Assembly (NCBI GenBank): GCA_004376205.1
Contig: SOKG01000033.1
Coordinates: 1 to 8,056, forward strand
Length of the DNA: 8,056 nucleotides
Direction: 5' to 3'
DNA from: Dehalococcoidia bacterium
GTDB taxonomy: Bacteria > Chloroflexota > Dehalococcoidia > SZUA-161
The notes below the pieces were generated by a model. It searched no databases and had not been told where the DNA came from. It saw only the letters and a program-made list of their open reading frames with translations. Shown piece after piece: positions 7,126 through 8,056 of the stretch. The position numbers were made by a program, and so were the translations under genes. Within the stretch, counting starts at the first letter, position 1. Each line of letters begins with the position of its first letter.

Positions 7126-7131
7126 CTCCTT
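7126..7131 (-). promoter_or_regulatory. Shine-Dalgarno (AAGGAG) of metK
   Basis: AAGGAG lies 6 nt before the ATG at 7119, within the 16-nt gap after ahcY. It supports that start over the in-frame ATG four codons downstream. Confidence 0.7.
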
Positions 7132-7135
7132 TTCT

Positions 7136-8056
7136 CTAAGTCCCCAGTTCCCAACTCTCCAGGTATTTACTCTGCTCTGGGGTCAGGGTGTCTATGGCGA
7201 TCCCCATAGCTCTGAGCTTGAGCCTGCCCACTTCGTTGTCCACTTCTTCAGGGACAGGGTAGACCTTGGGTTTGAGTTCCTTGCTTCTTTTGACTATATA
7301 CTCCGCGCAAAGAGCCTGATTGGCAAAGCTCATGTCCATAACACTGGCAGGGTGCCCTTCAGCAGCGGCCAGATTGACCAGTCTACCTTCTGCGAGAAGG
7401 AAAAGATTTTTCCCATCAGGGAAGGCGTATTGCTCCACAAACGCTCGTATCCTCTTCTTCTCCACTGCAAGGCCCTCCAGGACGGGGATATTGATCTCTG
7501 CATTGAAGTGCCCACTATTGGCCATAATCGCTCCGTCTTTCATCGCCAGCATGTGATCTCTATCGATGATATTCAGCCCCCCGGTTACTGTGATGAAGAT
7601 GTCACCTATCCTGGCTGCATCGAGCAGGGGCATGACCCGGTAGCCATCCATCACCGCTTCCAGAGCAGGAACGGGCTCAACCTCGCATACTATGATATGG
7701 GAGCCGAGCCCCTTTGCTCTCATCGCTACCCCGCGGCCACACCAGCCGTATCCACAGATCACCACTTGCTTACCTGCCCAGAGGATATTGGTCGCTCTGG
7801 TGATGCCGTCTATGGTGCTTTGCCCGGTGCCATAACGATTGTCGAAGAAATGCTTTGTTTGAGCGTCGTTCACTGCAATAATGGGGTATTTTAGCCTTTT
7901 CTCATGTTCCAGGCTCCTCAGCCTGATAACTCCTGTGGTTGTCTCCTCTGTTCCCCCGATTATGTCGCCGACGAGCTCTCCACGGTCTTTGTGAATCGAT
8001 GCCACGAGATCAGCGCCGTCGTCCATGGTAATGTGGGGGCCATGATTCAGGGCAGC
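7136..8056 (-). CDS. ahcY: S-adenosylhomocysteine hydrolase (adenosylhomocysteinase), N-terminus outside window
   Basis: The visible 306 residues are the larger C-terminal part of the enzyme that splits S-adenosylhomocysteine into homocysteine and adenosine, relieving inhibition of methyltransferases. The ATG at 8026 is not the start: the frame stays open to the edge, and the preceding residues AALNHGPHIT lead into the conserved DDGADL. Numbered from the first visible residue, NDAQTKHFFDN (63-73) carries the catalytic Lys (68) and Asp (72). GYGWCGRG (102-109) is the NAD-binding loop. NSGHFNAEI and GHPASVMDMSFANQAL follow. The protein ends TPEQSKYLESWELGT and lacks the KPDHYRY tail of long-type enzymes, so it is the short type found in archaea and some bacteria. 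About 110-120 residues are probably missing. It is the first visible gene of the run leading into metK, closing the activated-methyl cycle. Confidence 0.96.
   Translation of the reverse strand, partial: AALNHGPHITMDDGADLVASIHKDRGELVGDIIGGTEETTTGVIRLRSLEHEKRLKYPIIAVNDAQTKHFFDNRYGTGQSTIDGITRATNILWAGKQVVICGYGWCGRGVAMRAKGLGSHIIVCEVEPVPALEAVMDGYRVMPLLDAARIGDIFITVTGGLNIIDRDHMLAMKDGAIMANSGHFNAEINIPVLEGLAVEKKRIRAFVEQYAFPDGKNLFLLAEGRLVNLAAAEGHPASVMDMSFANQALCAEYIVKRSKELKPKVYPVPEEVDNEVGRLKLRAMGIAIDTLTPEQSKYLESWELGT

Noticed and set aside
6923..7894. A 323-codon open frame on the plus strand across the metK/ahcY junction
   Set aside because: It is antisense to two strongly conserved genes with intact motifs, its translation resembles no family I know, and such frames are expected opposite CGN-rich coding DNA.

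Overview
This 8,056-base window is gene-dense, moderately GC-rich bacterial DNA. It holds six genes on the minus strand and the 3' end of one gene on the plus strand. Two genes are cut by the window edges: a zinc-type (MDR) dehydrogenase on the left and S-adenosylhomocysteine hydrolase on the right. The lineage cannot be fixed from sequence alone. The MetK is bacterial-type, the AhcY lacks the C-terminal extension of the longer forms, and hexose-6-phosphate isomerisation uses the archaeal-type bifunctional PGI/PMI. That mix is compatible with Chloroflexota (Dehalococcoidia-like), which is my low-to-moderate confidence guess.

The right and central part (about 2259-8056, read right to left) looks like a compact operon: ahcY, metK, a sugar-1-phosphate nucleotidyltransferase, a phosphoglucomutase/phosphomannomutase and a bifunctional phosphoglucose/phosphomannose isomerase. 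Gaps are 16 nt, a 4-nt ATGA overlap, 11 nt and 3 nt, so one transcript with coupled translation is likely. Its promoter lies beyond the right edge. The first two genes run the activated-methyl cycle: MetK makes SAM and AhcY removes SAH. The last three can take fructose-6-phosphate to mannose-6-phosphate, then mannose-1-phosphate, then an NDP-sugar, most simply GDP-mannose. A glucose-1-phosphate branch is the alternative.

The left part (1-2258) differs. A thiamine-diphosphate enzyme of the acetolactate synthase/2-hydroxyacyl-CoA lyase superfamily follows the isomerase after a 61-nt gap that carries a strong Shine-Dalgarno and a 13-bp palindrome. It converges on the MDR dehydrogenase tail, with 63 nt between their stops. 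By hand count both left genes strongly prefer AGA/AGG for arginine (25 of 34 and 6 of 6), whereas metK and pgi/pmi prefer CGN (AGR only 6 of 25 and 4 of 15). I read this as a boundary between two blocks of different history, although all the minus-strand genes could still be read together.

I see no tRNA, rRNA, CRISPR array, transposase gene or intact insertion sequence, and no gene-free stretch longer than 63 nt. I see no evidence for a wholly new system. The points most worth a second look are the codon-usage break, the unassigned substrate of the ThDP enzyme, and the joining of SAM recycling to sugar-nucleotide synthesis in one operon.
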